Shown here in pieces: positions 16,401 to 24,596 of a stretch of DNA of 64,000 bases (its first letter is position 1; every line of letters begins with the position of its first letter). The stretch comes from Pseudoalteromonas rubra. GTDB lineage: Bacteria > Pseudomonadota > Gammaproteobacteria > Enterobacterales > Alteromonadaceae. A program made the translations under genes and the position numbers. The stretch spans positions 62,001 to 126,000 of the forward strand of contig NZ_JXYA01000031.1 of NCBI RefSeq assembly GCF_000967655.1, given 5' to 3'. The notes under the pieces were generated by a model that worked only from the letters and a program-made list of their open reading frames with translations, was not told the origin of the DNA and made no database searches.

Positions 16401-17216
16401 ATGGCATTAGAACACGATATTGCCAGCCTGGTTGAAGCCTCTGAAGCGCTGACCAGCACGGTAGATAACAAAATCCAGAGTATTGATAGCGCGCTCAGTG
16501 CAGCACTCAGTGCAAGTGAGACAAAAGCAAACCAGCACCTTGCAAAAGTAGATGCGCAGCTGAGTAGGTACACGGAGTCTCAGTCGCATTTTCGGGTGAC
16601 AAAGAACCAGGCATTAGTCCCTAAAGAAGACGGCTCGTTTCCCAAAGATTGGAGTGCGGGCTATCTAAAGCAAGCTAGGTTGGTTGAAACCGTAGAAACG
16701 GGCGTTGAGCCGCAGAACAGAACTGATCTTGCGCGCGAGTTTTTACGCGCAATTGGTTCAGATACCAAGTACTTTGCCAAAAACTTTAATATCTGGGAAA
16801 TGGAGTATCTGCCTTATCGAAACGTGACCAACGAGAACGGAGACACGGTTAAAACCTATTCCTACATGATGTATCAGTATCTGCGTCGTCCTACCTACGT
16901 GACTTGTGCGGCGGTAGTAAAGCACATTCGTGGTGCGGTTCCAACCGCATTTTGGTGCAGTGGTTTAGAAGCAAATGCACCGGCTAAGGTATGCGGTGGT
17001 GGCATATCCCATAGTAATCGAAACTTATATACACATTGCCATCCCTATATCCATGGTAAAGACCTCGACTTGTCTGAAACAACGGTGATCCAGATCGCAT
17101 TACCTGCGGTGGTAACGGGCAATGTGCCAATTGCGAACGCCTGGGGCCAGTTCCCTTATCTGGGAGACAGTGCAGTGTCTGCCTATGAGCATCAACCAAC
17201 CCCAACTTTACCCTAG
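16401..17216 (+). CDS. Tail fibre-like protein, module 1, a-type
   Basis: The product has 271 residues. ATG 16401 is chosen because GGAG lies seven bases upstream; an ATG at 16389 lacks a site. An N-terminal heptad-like coil (about 1-60, MALEHDIASLVEASEAL) is shared almost identically with the next fibre gene. The C-terminal domain has cysteines and a His-rich motif (LYTHCHPYI) and ends near WGQFPYLGD. Motifs of the same kind (HSHP, WGYFP) occur in the a-type fibres of modules 2 and 3. It is probably the receptor-binding part of the fibre. Confidence 0.75.
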   Translation: MALEHDIASLVEASEALTSTVDNKIQSIDSALSAALSASETKANQHLAKVDAQLSRYTESQSHFRVTKNQALVPKEDGSFPKDWSAGYLKQARLVETVETGVEPQNRTDLAREFLRAIGSDTKYFAKNFNIWEMEYLPYRNVTNENGDTVKTYSYMMYQYLRRPTYVTCAAVVKHIRGAVPTAFWCSGLEANAPAKVCGGGISHSNRNLYTHCHPYIHGKDLDLSETTVIQIALPAVVTGNVPIANAWGQFPYLGDSAVSAYEHQPTPTLP

Positions 17217-17225
17217 GAGTGAAAC

Positions 17226-17684
17226 ATGGCACAACTTATCGTGAATAATCAGGTCGTAGAGCAATTCCTTGACCCCTTTACACCACCGGCCGTGGTTGCC
17301 CAGTTTGTGGAAGAAAACTACGGTCAGCACAGCGAGTATGCAATTGAGCTAAGCGACTCAGAACAGCAATTGAAGGATCGTGTTCAGATCCGTAGCGAGC
17401 TGGAAAAGCAAGTAGCCGATACTCAGTCTTTGCTTGGCACAACGTCGGACACCACCCATCTGTTGCTCAATGAACTCAGTGTGTTTGTGAATAAACTGGC
17501 TGCGGCACGCACGCTGGATGAGGTCATTGGCTCGGCTACTGACATCCAAACTGCCATTGGTGATATTGGAGGCCAGGTGGCAACAGGTGAGCTGACCTTC
17601 CCATATCAGACTAAAGGTCTGGCGTCGGTTAAACAGGAAATACTGGAGCGTGCCAACGGTGTAAACAACCTGCTTAGTGACTAA
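17226..17684 (+). CDS. Fibre-associated accessory protein, family A copy 1
   Basis: The product has 152 residues. The first 55 residues (QLIVNNQVVEQFLDPFTPP) look like a small fibre-chaperone-like start. The remaining 95 form a domain repeated in two other genes of the cassette: SLLGTTSDTTHLLLNE, FVNKLAAARTLDEV, GELTFPYQTKGLASVKQEI and ERANGVNNLL. The domain is mostly helical. It has no family I know. A terminator follows directly. Confidence 0.65.
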   Translation: MAQLIVNNQVVEQFLDPFTPPAVVAQFVEENYGQHSEYAIELSDSEQQLKDRVQIRSELEKQVADTQSLLGTTSDTTHLLLNELSVFVNKLAAARTLDEVIGSATDIQTAIGDIGGQVATGELTFPYQTKGLASVKQEILERANGVNNLLSD

Positions 17685-17714
17685 TCACCTTACCACCTTC
17701 AGGGCTTCATGCCT

Positions 17715-17745
17715 GAATACCTGATTTCCTCAGGTATTCCTTTTT
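17715..17745 (+). terminator. Intrinsic terminator within module 1
   Basis: A perfect 10-base-pair stem (GAATACCTGA/TCAGGTATTC) with a 5-base loop is followed by CTTTTTAAA. It lies between the two fibre genes of module 1, so the second fibre is either expressed by read-through, by antitermination or from its own promoter. Confidence 0.82.
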
Positions 17746-17785
17746 AAACGTATTGATTAAAAATCAAATCCTATCGGAGAGAACG

Positions 17786-18388
17786 ATGGCATTAGAGCAT
17801 GATATTGCCAGCCTGGTTGAAGCGTCTGAAGCGCTGGCCAGCACAGTAGATAATCAAATTGAGAGTATTAATAACACCGTCAGTAGCAAAATGACGGAAG
17901 TAAACAGCTTTGTTGCACAGCAAAAGGCCCGAGTGGATAGTTCACTGGATGATTTAACGGTCATCGGTGACGGGGGCTTAGGCACTTTGTCAATGGGCAT
18001 AGCACATTTCTTTACAAGTGGCTCAGGACCCACGAAAGTGCATTTGCGTTTGCCGCTGAACGTTAAAACACATGATGAGATGTTTCACCTCAAAGTGCGC
18101 GGTTATGCTTACCATGAAGGCAAGGTTGTGGATGCAACCTTTGTTGGCTATTCCTACGCGCGTATTGGAGAGTTAATAAAAAAGCAAGCAATAGGAAGCC
18201 ACTTACCGACTTTGTATGTCGGTAGTGATGACCATGTTTATTGTCGTTTGTCATTTACACACAAACATTTCTTAACCTTCAGTGTTGACGCAATGAGAGT
18301 GGGTAACGGCCGGTTGCTCAAAGCGGGTGATATTGAAGTGATTGAGTCTGATGCTGAGCAAGTACAAGGAGGACATGATGCTGAATGA
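17786..18388 (+). CDS. Tail fibre-like protein, module 1, b-type
   Basis: The product has 200 residues, starting at ATG 17786 after CGGAGAGAACG. Residues 1-27 repeat the a-type N-terminus of the same module with only a few changes (ALTSTVDNK becomes ALASTVDNQ), and the two genes are also close in DNA sequence there. The rest is different: a short glycine-rich link (GDGGLGTLSM), then a beta-rich tip domain containing VHLRLPLNVKTHDEMFHLKV and YVGSDDHVYCRLSFTH. This arrangement resembles phage fibre tips. It overlaps the next gene by 14 bases. Confidence 0.72.
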   Translation: MALEHDIASLVEASEALASTVDNQIESINNTVSSKMTEVNSFVAQQKARVDSSLDDLTVIGDGGLGTLSMGIAHFFTSGSGPTKVHLRLPLNVKTHDEMFHLKVRGYAYHEGKVVDATFVGYSYARIGELIKKQAIGSHLPTLYVGSDDHVYCRLSFTHKHFLTFSVDAMRVGNGRLLKAGDIEVIESDAEQVQGGHDAE

Positions 18389-18740
18389 AAATATAACTGA
18401 AAAACCACAGCTGGTGGATCATGATGGGGTAGAGCAGGCAAAGAATACCTTGCGTAATAAAATTAACTATTTTGTTGCGGATAGTGCCTCACTGACCGGC
18501 ACGGCCACCGATATTGCCCACGTTTTACTGCATGAACTGAGCGGCTTTGTCAATAAACTGTCAGAAGCCCGTGATATGGACGAGGTTAACGCGTCGGTTG
18601 TGTCTATGAAACAAGCCATTGGTGATATAGAAACCAAAGTTGGCAACAATGAGTTGCGCTTCCCTTATCAGGTCAAAGGATTGGACGTAGTGAAAGAAGA
18701 GGTGATTGAGCGCGCGAATGGTGTTAGTGAGCTGCTGTAA
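18375..18740 (+). CDS. Fibre-associated accessory protein, family A copy 2
   Basis: The product has about 121 residues, with ATG 18375 or 18378 after AAGGAGGAC. It is a paralogue of the C-terminal domain of the protein at 17226 (SLTGTATDIAHVLLHELSGF, VNKLSEARDMDEV, FPYQVKGLDVVKEE, ERANGVSELL). The N-terminal 30 residues differ. It closes module 1, with the J of module 2 starting 67 bases later. Confidence 0.65.
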   Translation: MMLNENITEKPQLVDHDGVEQAKNTLRNKINYFVADSASLTGTATDIAHVLLHELSGFVNKLSEARDMDEVNASVVSMKQAIGDIETKVGNNELRFPYQVKGLDVVKEEVIERANGVSELL

Positions 18741-18807
18741 GTTGCCTATATTCTAGCGTTTTCTTTCCTTTTACCTGCTTGTTTTCACCTATTTTATCGG
18801 AGCTGCT

Positions 18808-19791
18808 ATGTCTCTGACCAACTTCAGTGCCTTCGACCTGGCACGATTGCCAACCCCGGCGTTAATTGAACCTTTGAGCTTCGACGACATTAAATCTGCC
18901 ATACTGGCGGATTTTAAGCAGCGCTATGGTGAGGCGATGCTGGATTATGCCAGCGACCCGGCTGTTAAGCTGATAGAAACCTTTGCCTATCGTGAGATGT
19001 TACTGCGCCAGCGCATTAACGAGGCGGCAGAGTCGGTGTTGCTGGCCAAAGCCAGCAGCGCTGAGCTGGACTATCTCGGCGCGCGTTTTGGTGTGGAGCG
19101 CGTGGTGATTTCGCCGGGTGATGCTGCTGCCTCGCCGGCTGTACCATCGAGTTACGAAGCGGATGAACGATACCGTGAGCGGATCCGGCTGGCACTGGAG
19201 GGCTTCAGCACGGCCGGTCCTCTCGGCGCCTATGTGTTTCATGCAATGAAAGCATCGCCACTGGTGCGGGATGTCTATGTGTCAGCACCGGAGTTTGAAC
19301 GAGCAGATATAGCTGACTCGACAGAAGCGTTTGTGCTGAATTGCCGGTATAACGCCGGGCTGGTTGACCCTATGCCCGGCGATGTTGCAGTGACAATCCT
19401 CAGTGATGAAGGCTCCGGGCTGGCATCGACTGCTTTACTGAACACGGTTCAGGCCTATCTCAATCAGGATGAGATCCGGCCGTTAACCGATCGGGTGCGG
19501 GTGAAGCCTGCAACAATCAAACCCTTTACCATTGACGCTCGTTTGTATCTGTATCCGGGCATGGATGGTGATGCCATTGTGCAGCAAGCTAAAGAAGTGA
19601 CTGCGCGGTGGCTTGATGAACACCGTCAGCTCGGCCATGATATTTCCCTGTCTGCCTTGTATGCAGTATTGCATCGCGAGGGCGTGCAACGGGTTGAACT
19701 GCTGGAGCCTCAGTGGGATATCACCGTTGGCCAGGATGAAGCCGCCTATTGCTCCGCGATTGAGGTGAATATCGGAGGCGAGCATGTCTGA
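18808..19791 (+). CDS. Baseplate protein J, copy 2
   Basis: The product has 327 residues and the same domain as copy 1 (ASDPAVKLIETFAYREMLLR, QRINEAAESVLLAKASSAEL, DERYRERIRLALEGFSTAGP). It carries two insertions relative to copy 1, one around residues 110-117 (DAAASPAV) and one around 170-195. It overlaps the I copy 2 start by 8 bases. Divergence from J1 and J3 is large enough that the modules are not recent duplicates. Confidence 0.93.
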   Translation: MSLTNFSAFDLARLPTPALIEPLSFDDIKSAILADFKQRYGEAMLDYASDPAVKLIETFAYREMLLRQRINEAAESVLLAKASSAELDYLGARFGVERVVISPGDAAASPAVPSSYEADERYRERIRLALEGFSTAGPLGAYVFHAMKASPLVRDVYVSAPEFERADIADSTEAFVLNCRYNAGLVDPMPGDVAVTILSDEGSGLASTALLNTVQAYLNQDEIRPLTDRVRVKPATIKPFTIDARLYLYPGMDGDAIVQQAKEVTARWLDEHRQLGHDISLSALYAVLHREGVQRVELLEPQWDITVGQDEAAYCSAIEVNIGGEHV

Positions 19792-20506
19792 ATCCTTGCT
19801 GCCTAACCAGGCAACCAAACTGGAGCAGACCCTGGACAGGGTGGCAGCGCGCATCGAGCAGGTCCCGGTGCCGCTTGCCACCTTATGGGATCCCTGGCAT
19901 TGCCCGGCACATTTTCTGCCCTGGCTGGCCGATGGCCTGAGTGTAGATAGCTGGGACAGTCGCTGGCCTGAACAGATACAGCGTCAGGTCATCGCGGACA
20001 GTGTGCCGAATCACAGGATCAAAGGCACCGTCGGTGCCATCAAACAGTCACTCAGCAGTCTGAATGTCAGTGTTGAGCTACACGAGTGGTGGCAAACTGG
20101 CGGTGTGCCGCACAGTGCTGAGTTACTGGCACTGGCCCATGACAACCTGGACCCACAGGGCAACACTTTACTTACGCCAAAACTTCAGGCTCAGCTGTGG
20201 CAAAACGTCGCTGCAACCAAACCCTGTCGTAGCCAGATCCAGTTTAGTGTTGGCGTGACGCAAACTCAGACGCTGGGTCTGGCTTCGGGCGCAAACTCAC
20301 TGAGCGCTCAGACAGGGCAATGGTCTGAGCATTACGATTTTTCTTTTTCACCTTCATCAACACACCTGTCAGGGGCTGGTCAGTCTCTGTCAGTATCCAC
20401 CCCCTGTTTTCGTCAGACTGCGCAGGTGCAACTGAACAGCGGCGTGTGGATGGCTGACGGGATGGCGATTACACAGCTGCAACAGGTCATGATGACAACT
20501 GTTTAG
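19784..20506 (+). CDS. Tail protein I, copy 2
   Basis: The product has 240 residues. The core signature is present (LWDPWHCPAHFLPWLADGLS, VDSWDSRWPEQIQRQVI, NHRIKGTVGAIKQSLSSL). After about residue 165 it carries a Ser/Gln-rich tail unlike those of the other two copies (SGANSLSAQTGQWSEHYDFS). It overlaps the preceding J gene and lies 7 bases before the H adaptor, so the three proteins should be made together. Confidence 0.92.
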   Translation: MSESLLPNQATKLEQTLDRVAARIEQVPVPLATLWDPWHCPAHFLPWLADGLSVDSWDSRWPEQIQRQVIADSVPNHRIKGTVGAIKQSLSSLNVSVELHEWWQTGGVPHSAELLALAHDNLDPQGNTLLTPKLQAQLWQNVAATKPCRSQIQFSVGVTQTQTLGLASGANSLSAQTGQWSEHYDFSFSPSSTHLSGAGQSLSVSTPCFRQTAQVQLNSGVWMADGMAITQLQQVMMTTV

Positions 20507-20513
20507 GCTACCT

Positions 20514-21068
20514 ATGAGTATCTATACACCCATTATTACCCAGGCGGGGATCAATGCCGCCGTGAATGCCCAGACCCATGGTATTCAGCTTGAGATTGGG
20601 CGCATCGGCGTGGGCGACAAAGGCTATGTGCCAACCCGCACCCAGACACGTCTGCAAAATGAACGTAACAATGTGCCGGTCACCGATGGCCGGGTGGTTG
20701 GTGACGGCCAGTTTCATCTGTCCGGTGTGTTCACTGACGATAAGGAATATGCCGTTCGCGAAGTGGGCTTTTATCTCAACGACCACTCCGACGATGCACG
20801 CAAAACCTTGTTTGCAATCTGGTCTCACCCTGAAAACGTCTTATTTTATCAGACTCCGGTTGCCCGGGTGGTGCAGGGCTTTGACCTGACAGTCACGGCG
20901 GTGCCTTATGAGCATTTAACCGTCAATACCAGCGGTGATCTGAATCTCTTTTATGCACCAGAATTCCTGGCGATGACCCAGGCGCAAACCAATATGGCGA
21001 TTGCCCAGGTGCAGTCAAATCATCGACAAATTCAATTTAACGATCGCTTACTGAAACTGGGAGTTTAA
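20514..21068 (+). CDS. Tail-collar fibre adaptor (N-terminal H domain), copy 2
   Basis: The product has 184 residues, the same length as copy 1. It shows the same landmarks: SIYTPIITQAGINAAVNAQT, IGRIGVGDKGYVPT, VREVGFYLND and GFDLTVTAVPYEHLTV. It ends at the domain boundary where a normal gpH would continue as fibre shaft. The fibre gene starts one base after its stop. Confidence 0.9.
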   Translation: MSIYTPIITQAGINAAVNAQTHGIQLEIGRIGVGDKGYVPTRTQTRLQNERNNVPVTDGRVVGDGQFHLSGVFTDDKEYAVREVGFYLNDHSDDARKTLFAIWSHPENVLFYQTPVARVVQGFDLTVTAVPYEHLTVNTSGDLNLFYAPEFLAMTQAQTNMAIAQVQSNHRQIQFNDRLLKLGV

Positions 21069-21069
21069 A

Positions 21070-21870
21070 ATGAGCAGTACAGACAACAAATCTATGGAGC
21101 AACGGATCTCTGAGCTGCAACAAACCAACAGTGAACTCGTGAGTGCCAACAACGCTCTGACGGCAACGGTCACTGGCAAAATGGGCGAAATTAATACCGC
21201 ACTGAATGAAGCCAGAACCGAAGTGACCAGTAAGCTGGCGCAGGCGAGCAATACAGTCAATAGCTATGTGTCGGATGCACGCCAGGAAATGCCCTTTATT
21301 CGCCTGACCAAAAATCAGTTTGGTCACCTGACGACAGATGGCAAATTGGCTGATCACACTATCAACCCTAATGTTGATATCAGCTTCGAGGAATATCGCA
21401 CGATCGAAACCGATATACCGTGGGCCAGCAGGGACGATGAAGAGAAGGAAATATTAACCGCCATGGGCATGGCCGGGTACAGGCATATGAAGCCTGCTCC
21501 GATTAGAATCATTAAAATGCGCTGGCAGGATCTTGTTGTAGATCCAGAAAAAGAGGCCTATGCGTTCTATCAGATCATACATGGCTCTAACAAAGTGACG
21601 GTTGCTTGCTATGCCAAACTGCTGTCTGGCTCGGCGTATGGCAATGGTTTTAATGGTCTCACGAACGAATGGGGTCTGTGTGGTAATCATTATGGTGGTA
21701 ACCCCGGCGCTTATGTACACAGCCATCCTATTTTAAACAGTCCCAGCGGCGAAGTTTTGTTTGCCTGGTATGGCGCCGTGGCGGGGTTTGCACCATTAGA
21801 CCGCAATAACCCTAAATGGGGCTATTTCCCGCATATTGCGTCTGCCCATGGTGAAGACATTTCAGTGTAA
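21070..21870 (+). CDS. Tail fibre-like protein, module 2, a-type
   Basis: The product has 266 residues. The N-terminal coiled coil (about 8-75, MEQRISELQQTNSELVSANN) is module-2-specific and is shared with the next fibre gene. The C-terminal domain has a Gly- and aromatic-rich stretch with YVHSHPIL and ends in WGYFPHIASAHGE, corresponding to the a-type tips of modules 1 and 3. It is a probable receptor-binding fibre attached through H2. Confidence 0.75.
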   Translation: MSSTDNKSMEQRISELQQTNSELVSANNALTATVTGKMGEINTALNEARTEVTSKLAQASNTVNSYVSDARQEMPFIRLTKNQFGHLTTDGKLADHTINPNVDISFEEYRTIETDIPWASRDDEEKEILTAMGMAGYRHMKPAPIRIIKMRWQDLVVDPEKEAYAFYQIIHGSNKVTVACYAKLLSGSAYGNGFNGLTNEWGLCGNHYGGNPGAYVHSHPILNSPSGEVLFAWYGAVAGFAPLDRNNPKWGYFPHIASAHGEDISV

Positions 21871-21882
21871 GGAGAATCGCGA

Positions 21883-22200
21883 ATGAAAATTTATGTGAAT
21901 GAGCGCCTGGTGGCGCTGCATGGTGGCATGGTATCGCAGCAGCAGGCAGTAGATATCGCTAGATCTGCAATGGAAGAGCCGGTCAACCCCGATGAGGTCA
22001 AGCGGGTCTGTACGACCTGGTGTGAGGTTCGTCAACAGCGAGATAATGCACTGGCTGACAGTGACTTTACTCAGGTTACAGACAGTCCACTTAGTAATGA
22101 GCAGCAACAGCTCTGGGCAACTTATCGTCAGACATTGCGCAACCTGCCGGAAACATTTGAAACGCCCGAGCAGGTGATATGGCCACAACGGCCTGCCTAA
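21883..22200 (+). CDS. Tail fibre assembly chaperone-like protein, module 2
   Basis: The product has 105 residues. The C-terminal half shows the chaperone pattern R-x-Q-R-D-N-A-L-A-D-S-D-F-T followed by LSNEQQQLWATYRQTLRNLP and a WP near the end. This is typical of phage tail fibre assembly chaperones, which fold the fibre tip encoded just upstream. It lies 12 bases after the a-type fibre gene. Confidence 0.78.
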   Translation: MKIYVNERLVALHGGMVSQQQAVDIARSAMEEPVNPDEVKRVCTTWCEVRQQRDNALADSDFTQVTDSPLSNEQQQLWATYRQTLRNLPETFETPEQVIWPQRPA

Positions 22201-22246
22201 CGGTTTTTAATTGCACAGGCCAAAGAATAAACAAGGAGAGAAGTTA

Positions 22247-22975
22247 ATGAGCACTTCTAATTCACTGTCGCTTGACCAAAGGATAGCGGCATTACAACAA
22301 GCCAATGGCGAACTGGTGGCGGCCAATAATACCCTCACCGGCGAAGTAACGGCAAAAATGGGCGCAATTAACGCCACGGTTGCTGGTGCTGAGGCACGTA
22401 TGGATCAGGCTATCGCTAACCTGGCTGCCAGTCATTCGGATATGCGGATCAATTATTATGATGGGGTTGTACACTCCAAAACATCTCTGGGGATTGAAGC
22501 AGACCCGGATCAGCCGCATATGTCCAAATGGAAACGTATACCAGTGACTGGCATTGGCTATCACCAGTATCCGATTAATGGTGCGCTTACCAAGTTACAT
22601 CTGAAACATGGTTTAAGCTTTGATGGCGGTTATCACAAAGACTCGCCTACATATGATAGTGACTGGAGCCGCACTTTTATGCAGTTTGTGCTGACCAATG
22701 AGGAGGCATCCAGCGAGCAGATCAATGCAGAGTTGGAGCGTCTGGGCACGACTCTTTACCCAACAGGGTCATGGACTGACAATGCCATTATGGTGACAAT
22801 TCCGTTCCTAAAAATTGCTGAACTGCACCCTTACACAAAGCTATTTGTGCGCTTCGTTAACCGCCCAAGTGCTCTGTTTTCAAGTGGTAAACAGCCACAG
22901 AATATCGTCGAGTTTGGTGGCAATGCCAAATTCGCGGTTGATCGCGTTGTTAACTATCCGCACATCAAAGTATAG
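22247..22975 (+). CDS. Tail fibre-like protein, module 2, b-type
   Basis: The product has 242 residues, starting at ATG 22247 after AAGGAGAGAAGTTA. The N-terminal coil (SLDQRIAALQQANGELVAAN) matches the a-type fibre of the same module. The C-terminal two thirds differ from it, with a stretch of aromatic and His residues (KLHLKHGLSFDGGYHKDSP) and a beta-rich end. A b-type tip and an alternative fibre for the same adaptor are the best reading. Confidence 0.7.
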   Translation: MSTSNSLSLDQRIAALQQANGELVAANNTLTGEVTAKMGAINATVAGAEARMDQAIANLAASHSDMRINYYDGVVHSKTSLGIEADPDQPHMSKWKRIPVTGIGYHQYPINGALTKLHLKHGLSFDGGYHKDSPTYDSDWSRTFMQFVLTNEEASSEQINAELERLGTTLYPTGSWTDNAIMVTIPFLKIAELHPYTKLFVRFVNRPSALFSSGKQPQNIVEFGGNAKFAVDRVVNYPHIKV

Positions 22976-22985
22976 GAGCACAGAC

Positions 22986-23354
22986 ATGGAGCAATTTCCG
23001 ACCCCAGAAGCACATCAGGCAATGCTGGCAAGCCTGGAAAAGCAAGTCAAGCGAGGTCAAATTACACAACGGGTAGCAGATAATGAGTCTTTGCTGGGCA
23101 CCACATCAGATACGGTACACCTGCTGCTGGTTGAGTTTGCCAATCTGGTTAAAGCAATCTCAAGTGCACAGTCGCTTGAAGATCTTAAATCAGCGGCACA
23201 AAGCAGTGCACAACTGCTGGGCACCATCAGTGACAAAGTCTCGGCAGGTGAGCTGCAATTTCCTTATCAGGGCAAAGGCACTGAGGCGGTATTGCAAGAG
23301 ATCCAGCAACGTGCTCAGGGCATTAGTAATATTTTGCAAGATCCCCCTAAATAG
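22986..23354 (+). CDS. Fibre-associated accessory protein, family A copy 3
   Basis: The product has 122 residues, starting at ATG 22986 eleven bases after the fibre stop. It carries the family A domain: SLLGTTSDTVHLLLVEFANL, SSAQSLEDLKSAAQ, GELQFPYQGKGTEAVLQEI and RAQGISNIL. As in module 1 it directly follows a b-type fibre. Its stop codon abuts the first 60-base intergenic repeat. Confidence 0.65.
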   Translation: MEQFPTPEAHQAMLASLEKQVKRGQITQRVADNESLLGTTSDTVHLLLVEFANLVKAISSAQSLEDLKSAAQSSAQLLGTISDKVSAGELQFPYQGKGTEAVLQEIQQRAQGISNILQDPPK

Positions 23355-23413
23355 GTCACTTTTGACCGGTTTTCTGCCCATAAAATCAGTAAGATACACC
23401 TAAGCTTGAGAAA
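23354..23413 (+). repeat. 60-base intergenic repeat, copy 1
   Basis: It starts with the hairpin GGTCACTTTTGACC, followed by a T-run, a variable spacer, then AAATCAGTAAGATA and ACCTAAGCTTGAGAAA. It has exactly the same length as copies 2 (23547) and 3 (27504). A terminator-like hairpin follows 55 bases later. Confidence 0.85.
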
Positions 23414-23468
23414 CTTAAGTCAAGCAACCAGGTAAACGGTTACTTTGTAAGTAAAGCATCCGCAAGTT

Positions 23469-23507
23469 AAAAACCACCGGCTCGTATTTCGACTGGTGGT
23501 TTTTTTA
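23469..23507 (+). terminator. Intrinsic terminator after module 2
   Basis: AACCACC pairs with GGTGGTT (with A-T pairs outside), and a run of seven T residues follows. It lies between repeat copies 1 and 2. Confidence 0.82.
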
Positions 23508-23546
23508 TGCCTGGTCAACGGTGGCTTACTCTGTGGCATTTAAACC

Positions 23547-23606
23547 GGTCAGAATTGACCGTTTTTAATTCCATAAAATCAGTAAGATAAACCTAAGCTT
23601 GAGAAA
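23547..23606 (+). repeat. 60-base intergenic repeat, copy 2
   Basis: It shares the hairpin GGTCAGAATTGACC and the right part CCATAAAATCAGTAAGATA plus ACCTAAGCTTGAGAAA with copies 1 and 3. It lies about 108 bases upstream of J copy 3 and is followed after 32 bases by another terminator. Confidence 0.85.
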
Positions 23607-23638
23607 GCTAACAGAGATTAAAACAGACTTCCCGTGAT

Positions 23639-23686
23639 AAACCCGATGCGGTGCTGCACTGATGCAGAGCCAAATCGGGTTTTTTT
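23639..23686 (+). terminator. Intrinsic terminator or attenuator just before module 3
   Basis: AACCCGAT pairs with ATCGGGTT, and an internal CTGCA/TGCAG hairpin lies inside the loop. A T-run to 23686 follows. It is only about 29 bases upstream of the J3 start codon, so it may work as an attenuator for module 3. Confidence 0.78.
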
Positions 23687-23714
23687 ATTCCTTTTTGTAA
23701 AGACCGAGGATGAG

Positions 23715-24596
23715 ATGAGCCAATTTGCAACACCAGACCTGTCTCGGGTGCCTTTACCGGACCTGCTGCAGGATGTGGATTTCGAGCAACAGTTTAGTGA
23801 AATCAAACAGCGTTTTTTGGCGTCTCACCCTCAGTATGCCGATGCCCTTAAGCTGGAAAGCGATCCGCTGACGGCTTTACTACAAACACTGGCCTATCAG
23901 CAGGTGTTAAACACTCAGCAGACAAATGAGGCGGTTCGGGGTGTGATGCTGTCAACCGCCAGTAGTGCGGATTTGGATGCCATTGCATCGCGCTACAACC
24001 TGCTGCGCGGCGAGGGTGAAAGTGATGCCCGGTTTCGCCAGCGTATTCAGCTGGCCTTCGACGGGTTAAACACCGCGGGCAGCGCCTCGGCCTATACCTT
24101 TCATACTTTGTCGCTCGACCCGGCCATTCGGGATGTGACGGTGCACAGTCCGGCGCCGTGTGAGATCACCCTGACTATTTTGAGCAACGAAGGGGGCGGT
24201 ACGCCCACGCAGGCGTTGCTCGACAAGGTGGGTAAACATTTTGCTGCCCAGGGATGGGAGCACCAGGGTGCCTCGCAAGTGAGACCACTCGGAGACAGAG
24301 TAACTGTACATAGCGCACAAATTGTGCCCTTTACGGTTAACGCCCAGCTGATTGTGTTACCCGGACCGTCTGCCGAAGCTATCCGTCAGGCGGCCGAGGA
24401 CGCATTACAAGCTTACCTGACAAGTCGCTGGGCACTGGGGAAAAAAGTGACCCGCGCTGGTTTATTCGCGGCGCTGCACCGTGAAGGAGTAGATGAAGTG
24501 AACTTGCTGTCTCCCGCCAACAATGTATCCGTCACACAGACTCAGTCGGCCTGGTGTGAGCATACGCAAGTGACTGTGGTGGTCAAAGATGAATGA
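23715..24596 (+). CDS. Baseplate protein J, copy 3
   Basis: The product has 293 residues, starting at ATG 23715 (MSQFATPDLSRV) after GAGG; an upstream in-frame ATG at 23634 would run through the terminator and is rejected. Domain landmarks are LESDPLTALLQTLAYQQVLN, SDARFRQRIQLAFDGLNTAG and VRPLGDRVTVHSAQIVPF. It overlaps I copy 3 by 8 bases, just as J2 overlaps I2. Confidence 0.93.
   Translation: MSQFATPDLSRVPLPDLLQDVDFEQQFSEIKQRFLASHPQYADALKLESDPLTALLQTLAYQQVLNTQQTNEAVRGVMLSTASSADLDAIASRYNLLRGEGESDARFRQRIQLAFDGLNTAGSASAYTFHTLSLDPAIRDVTVHSPAPCEITLTILSNEGGGTPTQALLDKVGKHFAAQGWEHQGASQVRPLGDRVTVHSAQIVPFTVNAQLIVLPGPSAEAIRQAAEDALQAYLTSRWALGKKVTRAGLFAALHREGVDEVNLLSPANNVSVTQTQSAWCEHTQVTVVVKDE

Noticed and set aside
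23534-23606. 60-base repeats as ordinary sigma-70 promoters
   Set aside because: TTGACC and TAAGAT are 22 bases apart, too far for a normal promoter; regulation by another factor remains possible.
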